A stretch of 64,000 nucleotides of DNA from assembly GCA_003008705.1 (NCBI GenBank), contig PDUO01000036.1, positions 257,968 through 321,967 on the forward strand, given 5' to 3'. The notes beneath the pieces were generated by a model. It was not told where the DNA came from and made no database searches. It worked only from the letters and a program-made list of their open reading frames with translations. Shown here piece by piece: positions 33,681-44,761 of this stretch. How positions within the stretch are numbered: position 1 is the first letter of the stretch; each line of letters opens with the position of its first letter. The DNA comes from Pezicula radicicola (lineage: Eukaryota > Ascomycota > Leotiomycetes > Helotiales > Dermateaceae). Position numbers and translations under genes: made by a program.

Positions 33681-35175
33681 CTACTCCAACGACATACTCG
33701 TAACTTTGCCGTCCACAATTTCCAATTTGTGCCCAAAGGCCTTTTTGTCGACATAAAATTTACCAGCTGATGGATTCCAACCATCTTTAAAGGATTGAAG
33801 CCCTAGTTTTTGCTCTGCTAGACTAGTGCTCAAATTCTGATCCTCGTTAAGAATTACCGGATGGCACTTTCTCCTGCAAAGACAACATACAAATAGATTA
33901 GTAAGATCTTTTCTTTCTCTGCAAAATACGCAACAGTATTCCTGAGTAGGGTCGTTAGTATACAATTTAAAGGACTACAGGTCGAGTTCTTACCCAGCTA
34001 GCATCTTCTTCTTCTTCTCCAACCTGAATCATATTAATGGTGTCCACATAAACTTTAGCTTTTCGGCTACAGCCTTTGCAATGCGTTATAGTACTACCGC
34101 AGTCATCTAACAATAACGCCATGCAATTACAACTCTTTCCTGCTCTCAGAATATGGAAAACTTTTTCGCGGTGATTTGAGCACGCTGAAAGGATGCGACG
34201 TGCAGCTACATATTATGCTCTGATTGGCTTCCTAGTCGCTACGGGGTCCGATGGCGATGTGAGATGACTTCTGGCTCCAGAATAAGAATTAAGGATATTT
34301 CGCCACACTTCTATAAATATCTAGTTAGCATTCTAGAGCCTCTTTTAATTAAGAAAATGAGTTCTTCGTTAACAATCTTGTTTGGAAACTGCAGAAAATC
34401 CTTCCGCGTAACCAAAAGGAAAATATATCTTAGTGAAGGGTTTCCACCTGAGACTGAGCTCTGTTTATAAGAGCTTGAGTAGAAATAATTCCAAGTAGCT
34501 GTTCCTCGATTGCTTTTTTTCTCTTGAAAACAAAGAAGCCGCGACGAAACATAATACTAGTCAGGATAACTTACCGGACATATATTCTTATCGCAGCCCC
34601 AACACTTAGCAAAGTAATCTCCAGGAGATGTGCATTTGCAGTCCATCACTAGGTCCCGAGCAGCTTCCCAGAATATTTCAATCGGGCGCATAGGCTTGTT
34701 GTCCTTTTGTTTCTGACCAAAAGGCGTGTAGTGTGTCCCTGAAAGTTTTGAAACTGGAGCCTCTCCGTGAAAAAGCTGGAATTAGTTTCATGCAGACGTT
34801 CCATAAGCTTTTTGAGTGCAGTCGTGTACTGCCAGTGTTCTGGTGCTATAGGTATAGGATACGTTGACTCTAAATCTTCAGCTCCAGCTCTCATATCATC
34901 CTGATCTATGTCCCATAGAGGAGTCTCTGCTCTTTCTCTTTCAGCTCGGTCCTGGGTTTCGTCTCTCTCCACGTCAAATATCGCCGTTCGTCATAATCAC
35001 TACAGCTGTCATCGTCTCGATCGACAAATTGGTCCCCGGAAATTGGTAACGCAGTAGGTGCTGTCGTAGTTGGTAAAATGGATATTTCGTTTGGATCAAT
35101 GCAATTGTCTAGCGCCTCGTTCCATCTGTTGATGCTGATCATAAAGAAAAATGCTTCCTCGTTTACGTTCCTCAT
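33681..35175 (-). pseudogene. Cysteine-rich tandem family, copy B, frameshifted
   Basis: The ATG at 35175 opens the N-terminal half (MRNVNEEAFFFMISINRWNE, then Asp/Ser-rich). Near 34975-34985 the frame must shift to continue with DQDDMRAGAEDLES, and near 34745 it must shift again to reach GTHYTPFGQKQK and the first Cys motif (MDCKCTSPGDYFAKCWGCDK), which ends at a GTAAGT donor at 34574. The second Cys block is recognisable only in its later part, SCNCMALLLDDCGSTITHCK, ending with a donor at 33993. The last exon 33941-33681 is intact, with YCCVFCRERK and VCCLCRRKCHPVIL, and is preceded by a TACTAAC branch. The middle of the gene is AT-rich and decayed. I therefore treat this copy as a pseudogene, although unusual splicing cannot be excluded. 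Confidence 0.6.
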
Positions 35176-38065
35176 TGAGTCTGATTTTCAAGTCGAGACC
35201 CATGTAATTAAAGCAGAACTCGACGGGGTTTAATATCTGTAACAAAGGGGATCAATGTCTTGAAATGGTACCCAGTTTCAGTCCAGTGGTTATCTTGGAT
35301 AATTCGTGACTGGGCGTCAACTCACAGCTTTTTTCCTTCACAGGGAAAAATTTTCTCTAAATTTAAAATATTTGAATTTACTCACAATTATATTGTGGGA
35401 AGACATCCATAATGGTGCACGACCATTGTTACACTAAAACTAACGGTTTGTGTTATGGAAACAATAGCAAAATTCGAAAGGTCTTTATAACATTGAGATT
35501 AGCTAGTAAGAACCTGGACTTTCCGGTCTGTGCTAGTGTATTTAGTAGGTGGCAGAAGAGTCTCCGGAAATTTAATTGCAAATGATAGCATTCGCTAAGA
35601 TAAAACCCAAGCTAATTCTAACATAAATCATCTTGAAGCAGTAGAAGTGATATTCTTTTACGAGAATATGACTTAAATGCCAAGCGCATTTCGTAAGGCA
35701 ATGGCCGAGACGACGATATCTTCGATAGAATAACGAGGGCGACGTCTAGGTCTGTACTGTCATGCTTCCTCAAATGTGCATAAGGTAACATGTCTAAGTG
35801 TGGTAATTGTGTCGAGAGGTGTATAGTCTTCGATTTCTGGTTCTTCAATACCAGGAATGCTCGTAGTTTGACATTATCTGGAGTCTTTAGAAGCCGACGA
35901 GGACTATGTATCAGTGGGTACACACCAACCTTGAAGAATCGATGTCCCGGCAAACGACTGCGAGTGCTGCACATTAAGTTAGCATAGTTTGTTCTTAGAG
36001 ATATTGATTAATCATCTACATAAATTTATGCGACTTATCTGCTCTCTTTTTTCATTCTTTTGTGCAGTCCTAGAGATAGTTCGCGTAGAACATTTTGTAG
36101 ATATGATCCGCAATTGGGAAGGGAGCGATGGAGATCTTTTGGTTTACAATAAGAATCAATTCTCCAAGGAGAGTCTGCCCAAAGATGATTGTAACTTGAA
36201 TCCATTGAAGGAGTGAAGAATTAATCATCACCATCATCTGTGCGATGAGGCGCCCAGTTCTGGAACGAGTAAGGCTGAATTGATATACTCTAGAAACTCG
36301 TAATATCTAAGAAAAGTCAATTCAGTTCAAGATTAGAACTGTAAATCGTTGTACTTTTTACAGCAGGCAAACCCCATGAAACGTGATACAAATTTCGTCG
36401 TGGAAATGGTTGGTGGTTAGGAGATGACTAGGAAAGGAAGTGTACCTATATCCATCTTCGGTCAGAATATAATGTACAATATGCTTATGTTCTTCGAATT
36501 GTGGGAGCTCGGAAGGGAAATTATTGTTGAGTTCGAAGATAGTGATGCTAAGCGATGTTATGTTAAATTAAGCGAGGAGAGGGACTTGAGAATCTTTGTA
36601 GGGCGACTGTAGTTTCAAAATCTTGATTTGAAATGTTAATGCAGTGAGTACTATATATAATATAGAAACAAGCAGTGTTATTACAAGAGTGGTGTCTTGA
36701 AGAAGCCTATAACTTGATTAAATCTAGAGATCGACTTTCCACTTGTCCAGTCCACCTTCTAAATTCAAGCTCACTTTCATAGAATCGACCAAATTCTTAA
36801 AAGGCAGGATGGTGGTAGAAAGCTCAAGTAAGCAGTAGAAGGTGAGAAAAAGATCGAGATGACTTTGGCCAAAGAGTTTAGTATCCTCTATCTATCATAT
36901 ACACTTTGATATTAATTCCTACTATAGAAGAAGAAGAATCTGCAATGTAGTAATGTATAAATTTCACATTCCAGTACTACCTAATTAAAATAGTGGCAAA
37001 AGATGTTGTTATTACGGTAATAGTTGTCAACTTGCAGAAACAATACCTCCAACTTCTAAAATCCAATTGTAACTACTGCCTCGATATTCTTTCAGTTCAG
37101 CACCCTCTTTTTACCACAATTTCACCATCTCCATAAGTCTATGTCTAACTGGAGAAAGCTCCACTTGTGTCGGGGATGTGAACTGGTCGCCTCAAATGCC
37201 AATGACACTAATGGAGATATTTGGATCTGCTTACTGGAACTAAGTATGTTCTGCATTTTGGAGTCTCTTTACGTTGCCCCATGATTATATTCTTCAATGT
37301 AACTTGACTTTAGATGGCCACAGATGAGTCCCGCAGAGATTCAATCTCGCAAATTTTAGGTAGTGGTTTTCTGGCCCTGAGCACACCATATCTCTAACTT
37401 TTGTCAAGTGTCATGATAGAAGTCTTAACGAAACACATCTGTGCCAACTCGCCCTAGGTGGCTGCTGATTCAAAACTCATCTCAACGACTCAATCTCTAC
37501 TATGTAGACCGGAATTGCACCAGGTTCGCGAAATGACTAGATTGTAGTGAACTTTTCCAGCCAATAGGTAGATTGAACAACCTTTCCGTCAGGAGATTGT
37601 GTGTTTTCAAGGTTTATAAATTCCAGAGCTTTTTCTCCAATTTATAATGTTCAAAGAAGTAGTTCTTCTTGGGCTTGCTTTCAGTCGATTATAAGTATGT
37701 GCAAAGTAAATAAATTGATAGGGTGAGTAGACAACTTGTAGCTTTTGAGATAGGTGTTTTGTTTTTGTTGGCTCGGTATTTTATATATCTATATATCTAT
37801 AGAAACTAAGAAATGCTCTGTAGAATATAGTCACTGTTACGTAACTATATATAAGAGGATAATACTTATAAAGGGGTATACTAGTCTACTTACTTGAATA
37901 TCTCACATGATTTACCTATCTGAGAGGGTTATAGATTACGATGTTTCAGGGGGAAATGTTTTAAGTTAGATTGATAATCTAGGTATATACTAGGGATTGA
38001 CGGTAGGCTCTCAGAGGAATATAATGTGTAACTAATTAATCGCATAGAAGGGAAGTAGATATTTT
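35176..38065. other. Decayed region between family copies B and D
   Basis: No intact gene. It contains weak frames (35618-35974 minus; 35989-36216 and 36424-36612 plus) that could be relics, and a diverged duplicate at 37407-37481 of sequence at 2018-2106. Confidence 0.4.
37407..37481. repeat. Diverged copy of the sequence at 2018-2106
   Basis: The two sites share AGTGTCA-GAT-GAAG, TAACGAAACA-ATCT and CAAAACTCATC blocks in the same order and spacing apart from one small gap. Most differences are transitions. Read on the minus strand, both resemble one peptide, so they may be remnants of a duplicated gene rather than a transposon. Confidence 0.5.
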
Positions 38066-38690
38066 GAATGACGTCTTTCTTTATTATTTGACTTTCTTCT
38101 GGCGTCTTACTATCATCCTTGGCTGCATGATTGTTTTCAAAAGCCTCCATTATCTCCCGCAGTTTACGATCTCCCCCTCTGCCCGCATTATGGAAAGCAA
38201 GGTCTCCCGAAACTCCAAATCTATGAGCCCTTGCCTTGCCTTGAAGATCTCATAGGTCCATTCCCCAGAGCTTTGGTTGACCTCACCCCCATAGTCCTAT
38301 AGCGAGGTCCCAGAGACAGATGTCGACTCTTCTGGGCTCACATTCACAGTTGCACAGCGCCCAGGCAGAGACCACAGATGCGAGGTATTGCTGTGTCTGC
38401 GATACGACCGCATAGGAAAAGGTATTCCTAGACGCAGTTAGGATACATGGGATAGATATGGTTTTATAGAAAACTTACCCAGTAAGCCTGCCTGCTTGCC
38501 TTGCAGGAGAATTAGACGAAGATTGAGGGCATCCAGCTCAAACAGAGCTCTCCTAGTGTAAGGTTCATAGTGGTTGACACTGTTATGGCCTGAATCTAAG
38601 AGCGCTGTCCTGAAATTGTAGTGCTCGTCGATATTGCTCTTGCAGTCGGGATGTGCACAGCTTAAAATGGTGGGGGGTATTATCACTAAC
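38066..38690 (-). pseudogene. Cysteine-rich tandem family, copy D, 3' half only and decayed
   Basis: Only sequence corresponding to the last two exons of copy C is recognisable. CAHPDCKSNIDEHYNFRTAL matches the copy C region CGSEYC...EHCNCMEAL, but two cysteines are now Tyr. VNHYEPYTRRALF replaces the THCEKC block. A donor GTAAGT and an acceptor CGTCTAG remain, followed by EYLFLCGRIADTAIPRICGL, after which frameshifts and stops break the frame. The tail IMEAFENNHAAKDDSKTPEE still matches the copy C terminus (NMEAVSGRHTPTTQE). This is a clear dead copy next to the intact copy C. Confidence 0.7.
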
Positions 38691-38982
38691 TCAGTTGCAG
38701 CTAGCTCATGTTCGGTTATTGTGAGTGGAGAGGGATATGTTAGGACGGCGTAAATAAAGAATAAAGAGCTATTGAATAATGGCGGTTCTATGGAGAGAGG
38801 AAGTCGATAAGTCTTTTGTGAAGAGGCTATTGCTTATAAGCTTTTGATGATGGAAATGCTAAGGTTAGTTCGGTGGTATATATAATAGGGATCCAACGCA
38901 GGAATTCTATAGATATAACGTGTTGCCACTAAATCGCACCAAAGCGCATAGAAATATGTTGATAAACATCGTTCATTGTCAA

Positions 38983-40623
38983 TCAATCTCTTTTCTTAGT
39001 TTCACTATTCTCTTGGGTAGTAGGCGTATGCCTCCCTGAGACCGCCTCCATATTCTCCCGCAGTTCGCGCTCCCTCCACTCGGCTCGGATTTTCGGGAGC
39101 CATAATTCATGCCATTGCATGTCAAGTACATCTTTCCTGTCATCAAAGACCTCGTATGTCCATTCGCCACAGGACTGATTGACCTCTCCGCCAAAATCCC
39201 ATGGCGTTGGCCCTGAAGCAGAGGGAGAGTTTTCTTCCGGGTTGACATTTACGGCAGCACACCTCTTCCCACAGAGACCACAGATACGTGGTAATGCTGG
39301 GTTTGCCATGTTACCACATGGGCAGAAATACTCCTGCATCGCAACTGTTAGATAATGTATGGTAGAAGACAAGATACTTTCGGAGGAATTACCCAATGTG
39401 GCTGGCTGCCTTGCAGTGGGATCGGTCGGATGTTCATGGTACCGAGCCCCCACACAGCACCGCTCACACATTTCTCGCAGTGGGTGATTCTGTCATGTGT
39501 TACATCTAGTAATGCTTCCATGCAATTACAGTGCTCTTCGACGTTAGGAGGACTACAATACTCACTCCCACAGCTTGAGATGACCCGCAATGCTGCTACT
39601 GACCCAGCTGGGCCATGGTCAGGTTTTGACACAGAAGCGTTCAAGCACGTTAATCTACAGTGCTTGTTCAAAACATCCGCTCCACATTGCTAAAGAAGAA
39701 ATACGTCAACACGGGCCAAGAACGTAGAAAGTGTGAATAAGAGTAAACCATATATTAGATAACAGATTCATAGGAAACTACCTCAAAGGGGCGTCTTGAG
39801 GCTTCTCCCACCATTGAAGGCATAATTTGGCTTGCCAAGAGCTTTCTTGTTGCTATTGTCATGCAAGAATGGATCATATGAAGGGCGATTGAAATGGCGG
39901 GGCACTTACCATGCAAATGGCGCTGTCGCAGTTCCAGCATCTTGAGAACCGACCTTCTGGCCTGTCACACAAGCAGTCTACAGAGAGTCTTCGATAGTTG
40001 ACGGTTGTTGGAAAGTACACAGTTCCCGAGAGGGTCTTGCCAATGTCCGATGTGCGAATAAAGTATGAGAACTGTTCCCATGTTAAGATATGTGCTAGGT
40101 CCTCCAAGGCAGCCCTACACGTAGGTATCGTGATAGGTAGGTTCGGAATAGGCGGCCAGCAACTCAGATCTACCCGTGAGTCCTCCTCGGGAGGCGGGAC
40201 AGGGGGGTTCTCTACAGCCTTTGAAGACTCCGTCACCACGTCAGAATGGACTGAGTAGGAATGGACATGACACAACGAGATTGCTCCGCTAGGAAGCTGC
40301 TTCCGAAACTTCAAAAAGGATCCTACTCGAGGCTCTTGCTTTTCTGGATCCGCGTCAAAGATGGACGAGACGTGGCTGCCATCACTAGAGCTGGCTGCAT
40401 CGTTGTTGCTGTTGGAGGATTTAGCGGCTGAAGGTGCGGCAGTGGGAGGGGTGGGTATTGGCATGAAGCCTTTCGTGTAAAGAGACCCATTTCGTACTGT
40501 TGAAGTCCATCTCTCTATTTCCCACATGCTCTTTACAACCATGTCTTGTGCCTCGTCGTGTTCGGGATTGCTATCGATGAAAGCGACTTGTTCCGCGGAA
40601 GGTTGCTGAAGCGATGCGGCCAT
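38983..40623 (-). CDS. Cysteine-rich putative zinc-ribbon protein, intact family copy C
   Basis: Exons 40623-39910, 39689-39393 and 39333-38983 all join in phase 0 and give 453 residues. I chose the ATG at 40623 (MAASLQQPSAEQ); upstream only TTG extends the frame. The first 170 residues are Ser/Pro/Asp-rich and probably disordered. Cys blocks follow: VDCLCDRPEGRFSRCWNCDS (about 213-232), QCGADVLNKHCRLTC opening exon 2, SCGSEYC, EHCNCMEALLDVTHDR then THCEKC, and in exon 3 YFCPCGNMANPALPRICGLC with GKRC, then SCGEWTYE. The C-terminus is a charged helix. About nine CxC or CxxC pairs suggest three to four zinc-binding sites. There is no signal peptide or membrane segment, and I cannot match a named domain. 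It is the only undamaged member of a four-copy array. Confidence 0.75.
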
Positions 40624-41084
40624 TGTGAAGGAGTTTTCTGACGTAGCTGCGTTGCGTAGCGAGCTTGCGAATGAACCTGGTTGACAGGAGGGATGAAGGT
40701 ATGTAATTGCAATTGAGAACAAGATTAGTAATCTTGTTAAAGGACTTGAGAGGTGTAAAGGAGCGCAGAAATGTGCACGAAAGCAATGATGTTGGGAAAA
40801 GCAATTGATCTAAGACCGCAGCCGAGGTAGCGCAAAAGAGGAAATGAAGATAATGCGAACACCCAAATTTATAGCCCTTGGGGCTAGTCCAGTACTAGGG
40901 CGATTTTAGCCTCATTTTCGGGCTAATCAAAAGGGTCGAGGCCGAGGATGCTATTCAGAATAAAAAACAAAGAGAACAAAGAAAACGCAAGTTGTCTCTT
41001 ATCAACAACGTGACAAGGCAGGTAAGCAATAGTAAGTAAGTTCATTTATATAGAATCTCTCCAGTAACGTTCATGTTAGTGTCT
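40624..41084. other. 5' flank of copy C
   Basis: About 460 bp with no gene; the promoter of the intact Cys-rich gene must lie here. Confidence 0.4.
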
Positions 41085-41620
41085 ACAATCTACAGGATTA
41101 CCTGATCCCAGATGAGTTGCTGTTCGTTACCCGAGCGGACAGACCTTCGGGCTCAAGATCAAAATATGTCAATGGCAGAAATGCAACGCACCCTCTCCGG
41201 GCAAGATATGTCATCAACCCACCGTCTACTATCAAGACTACCAGCAGCTTCGCACAGCACGAGGGAGCAAATTAGGCCTCTCCTCCATTGTAAGTACACT
41301 TACTAACGTAGAACTCGAAAGACCGCAACGTTCATGCCGAGGCTGCATTCGAACGACTTCTGCTCAATTGTATACCGTCCTGGCTGATGGCGCAAAAGGA
41401 GAAAGAACGTCGACTTATAATTCTTAGCCAATCAACCTCCGAATACTCGAAGGTCTGTCAAGGTAAGCACCAAAAAAAAAAGAAGCTGGCGCAGCAAGAA
41501 TAATAACTGACCATATCCGCAGAAGATCAAGCTCAGCTAGCATCCCTTATTACTGAACGGTCGCCTCCACGATCCAACTCGAATCTCCTCTCAAATGCGC
41601 CAGTCCAGACTTCTTGAATT
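41085..41620 (+). CDS. Possible small gene with uncertain first exons
   Basis: Two plus-strand pieces look coding and join well: one reads RNVHAEAAFERLLLNCIPSW through SQSTSEYSKVCQ, and after an intron (GTAAGC...CGCAG, about 41463-41522) EDQAQLASLITERSPPRSNS, ending with TGA at about 41618-41620. Upstream, the frame from the ATG at 41112 (MSCCSLPERTDLRAQ) would join only through a 32-nt intron bearing GTAAGT and a perfect TACTAAC, which is shorter than normal for a fungal intron. Either the first exon is elsewhere, or this is a decayed gene. I recognise no domain. Confidence 0.3.
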
Positions 41621-42433
41621 GCGGCCATAAAGAACCAACAATCATCGGTCTCGATATACTCCAACGCAGAACAACAGCGTATGTAGCGGAATAGGTGCCC
41701 AAAAGTGCCCTTGAGTTACCGACGGCCAAGCCATACGTGCCCAAAACTCAGGTGCCTCCAGCGTCAACGGCCTGCGGTGATTAACTGCATGGCATGCTGC
41801 ATCAAATGCCTCCAAATGATCAAGAACGTCTGCGGGAAGAAACGATGACTCCCATTTCGCCTCGAAACCACCAGCTTTGATGAAATGATTGGTAGAAACA
41901 AGCTGCCGGGCTTGTCGAGTCTGAAGAAACAGCCTTTACTTGTAGGACGCCAACTGCCCACCCCACAGGACAAGAAATGAGATCTCAGAGCCACTGGGGT
42001 TCTCTCGGAAACGAAAACATAAAAGACTAACTATAGCGACATCCCTCTCGAAGAGAATCAAGCCCAAACTCGAGTATGAACCTGGAGGACCCAAGCAACA
42101 AAAGCTCCAGTATTTTCCTCTACGTTACGATTCCACTGCGTCCAGTGACCCCATACTATACAGGGTTCCTCTGCATCTACAGATATGTCTCTGTACCATT
42201 ACTCTGTCTGAATGATCGCGCGGGTTCAATATACACATATCGTACACCTCTGTAGGAATTCCGAGTGCCCCCCGTCCGGAACCACAATGCCTCGTTTCTC
42301 TAGAACGTCTGGTTCGCAGATGCTAACACTCTCGTGAAATTTGACTGTGAGTTCACTCATCGAAAACCTTCTCAGAGACATCTCATGTGCAGGATTTTGA
42401 GCCGACAAATCTTTCCCTCGAACCTACCGAATC
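41621..42433. other. No supported gene
   Basis: GC-moderate DNA with several overlapping minus-strand frames (41550-41744, 41764-41994, 42226-42408) that do not join by good splice sites. It may contain a decayed gene and the 3' UTR of the folate gene. Confidence 0.35.
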
Positions 42434-44162
42434 TCATACCCGCCAAATGGCATCCGACATCTTCACGACCTGACTCATCTCAGCAACATCATGCACCCGC
42501 ACAATATCGGCACCCCCTTGCACAGCTGCAGCAACTGTAGCAGCGGTGCCCCAACCTCTCTCCGCGGGACTCGCTACGCCGGTGATCTTCCCAATGAACC
42601 CCTTCCTCGAACTTCCCACCAACCAAGGCAAGCCTCTCAACCCAGGCCATTCCCGCAATTCCTCAAAGCGTCTTAGAATTTCAAGATTTTGTTCTCCCGT
42701 TTTTGCAAAACCGATACCAGGGTCCAGAATAATACGCCAACGACGGATTCCGGCTTCTTCTGCTGCAGCTACACGGGCTAGAAGTTCGGAGGCTATTGTT
42801 GGGATAAGGCCCTCTGGGTAGGAAGTTAATTTGGACATTGTCTGTGGAGTGCCACGCATATGCATCAGGCAAACTGTTTTTCCTGTCAGAGCCATGGCGC
42901 GGAGCATTCCCGGGTCCATTTGACCTGCTGAGATGTCGTTGATGATGTCTGCACCCAAAATGCAAGCTATCTCGGCAACATAACTGCGGTAAGTATCTAT
43001 ACTTATGATGGGTCTTGGCGACATCTTGTCCAGGGTATCGATCGCCTTGAAGATCCTGGCCGCTTCTTCATCCTCATCGACCTCAGGGGCTCCTGGAGCT
43101 GAGGACTGGCCTCCAACGTCCACTATTACTCCGCCCGAAGAAATGATCTTGTCGAGAGTCTTGGTGAGGGGAACATCAGCATGCTCTCCTCCATCGGAAA
43201 AGGAATCCGGTGTCATATTGAGGATAGCCATGACACGGGTCTTTCGATTAGATTGTAAAGCTCGTAGTGGTTCTGAAGATTTTGACAGAGGAGTAATAGT
43301 TGAAAGTGGTGATGAAGATGCGAGGGCATTAAGATAGTCTTGTGTAAGTTTCCATGGCGATGATGGGTCAATTGCTTTTCCTGGGATAAGTCTAGGCTGT
43401 CAGATTTGTACTCGAATAAAAATACAGGGATTATCTCACTCTGCCAACGGACGAAGTACGAATTCCCGTTCGAATATACCAGCATGAGGGACCTTGAGTC
43501 GCGGATGGTCCACAACTTGGTCGTCATAGAGTAGTATATCGAGGTCAATATTCCGGGGGCCCTTGTCAATGGCTTTCTGTCGACCCAAGTCATTCTCAAT
43601 ACTTTGCAGCTCATCTAAGAGTGCAATGGGCTCCAATGTGGTTTCTACCTACACACAGACGAGTTAGCACTGGTTGATCCAACCATCGTGAAGTGTGATC
43701 AGGTGACTTCTCCCCCAGCCTGCAAAACACTGAAATCTCCCAACATACCTCGCAAGCACCATTGAGAAAATTGGCCTGGTCGAGAACATACATGGGCTCC
43801 GTCTCCCACAGACTACTCGTCCTCTTCACCTTTATGCCCTTCTCATCCATCTTTTTGCAAGCCTCTTCAATCCAGTCAATTCGATCACCCAGATTGCTGC
43901 CGAGAGCGATATAGGCTATATGCTTCTGGGGAGCCGCAGCAGGTACCCATGATGAACCATCAGGGCTTATCTTGACAGGTGTAAAGGAATTGAGGGAGTG
44001 TGGAGTCCATGGGTTGGCGGCTACCCTGTGTGTTGGAGTGGTATAGGCCCTTCCGGCGGGAGGCATTGCCATGGCCATTGCCGTACGGCGCAGGGAGACG
44101 ACATTGCAGGAAGGACGACGTCTTAGCCTGAGCAAGTGCTCTGGGCTGCGGAATAGCTTCAT
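42434..44162 (-). CDS. FOL1: Bifunctional HPPK-DHPS folate biosynthesis enzyme
   Basis: Exons 44162-43749, 43648-43440 and 43391-42434 give 526 residues. The N-terminus is Arg-rich without acids (MKLFRSPEHLLRLRRRP) and looks like a mitochondrial presequence, fitting the mitochondrial location of folate synthesis in fungi. The HPPK part (about 80-207) has HIAYIALGSNLGDR, a VETTLEP loop and GPRNIDLDILLYDD. The DHPS part (about 257-526) has MAILNMTPDSFSDGG at 262-276, ISIDTYRS, INDISAG, LMHMRGTPQ, ILDPGIGFAK and GSSRKGFIG. HPPK pyrophosphorylates hydroxymethyl-dihydropterin and DHPS joins it to p-aminobenzoate, the sulfonamide-sensitive step. The yeast FOL1 protein also carries an aldolase (DHNA) domain at the front; none is present here, so that step must be encoded elsewhere. 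The exon-3 acceptor is CCTAG, the second of two possible sites. Confidence 0.93.
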
Positions 44163-44761
44163 CTACGACAAAAAGGGATTTGGTGGTTGGCAGGACTCAA
44201 GGAGGCAGGGCAGGCAATATTATTGACGTAGAACGAAGGCCAAGGCTGAGGTCGCGCTCGCAGGTAAATTCGATCAATTCCATTTCATTGGCCGGCTAAC
44301 GTTTTGCGAAGTGGAGACAAGGCTCACTTCCAGTTAAAGCGCATTGCATTACATATCTTTCATTATTAACTACAAATTGGAGTAAAAGGGGGATGAATTA
44401 TTATTGCAACTTCCCATTCACATATAGTAAAAATGGATTGTGATTGCTGCTGCTTTGTCTTGTTGCCTCGTGACTCGTGACCTCAAGTGGGAAACATTCC
44501 GCCTTTGTCTTAGTGGTGTATTGATTTGTTAGTGCAGCCGAGGCATCCCCAGATTCTGGCCGGCAATGCGGGTCTCGAGCGGGTGTCGTCGTCTGTCTCT
44601 TTCATAAACTCCTCATCTACTACATCTTCTTCTTCTTCTTCTGTCTCCGCAAACCTCCTCCTCTCCTCTCCCAAACAACAACCAAGCAACTCTCACTCGA
44701 TCCAACTGCTTCCCTTTATACCAAATTGCCATCTCCATCAAACCACACGATATCAATCACA
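44163..44761. promoter_or_regulatory. Divergent promoter region of FOL1 and nitronate monooxygenase
   Basis: The 599 bp separating the two start codons. Pyrimidine-rich tracts (CTTCTTCTTCTTCTTCTG near 44625-44642, then CTCCTCCTCTCCTCTCC) lie just upstream of the monooxygenase ATG, as is common for fungal core promoters. Confidence 0.55.
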
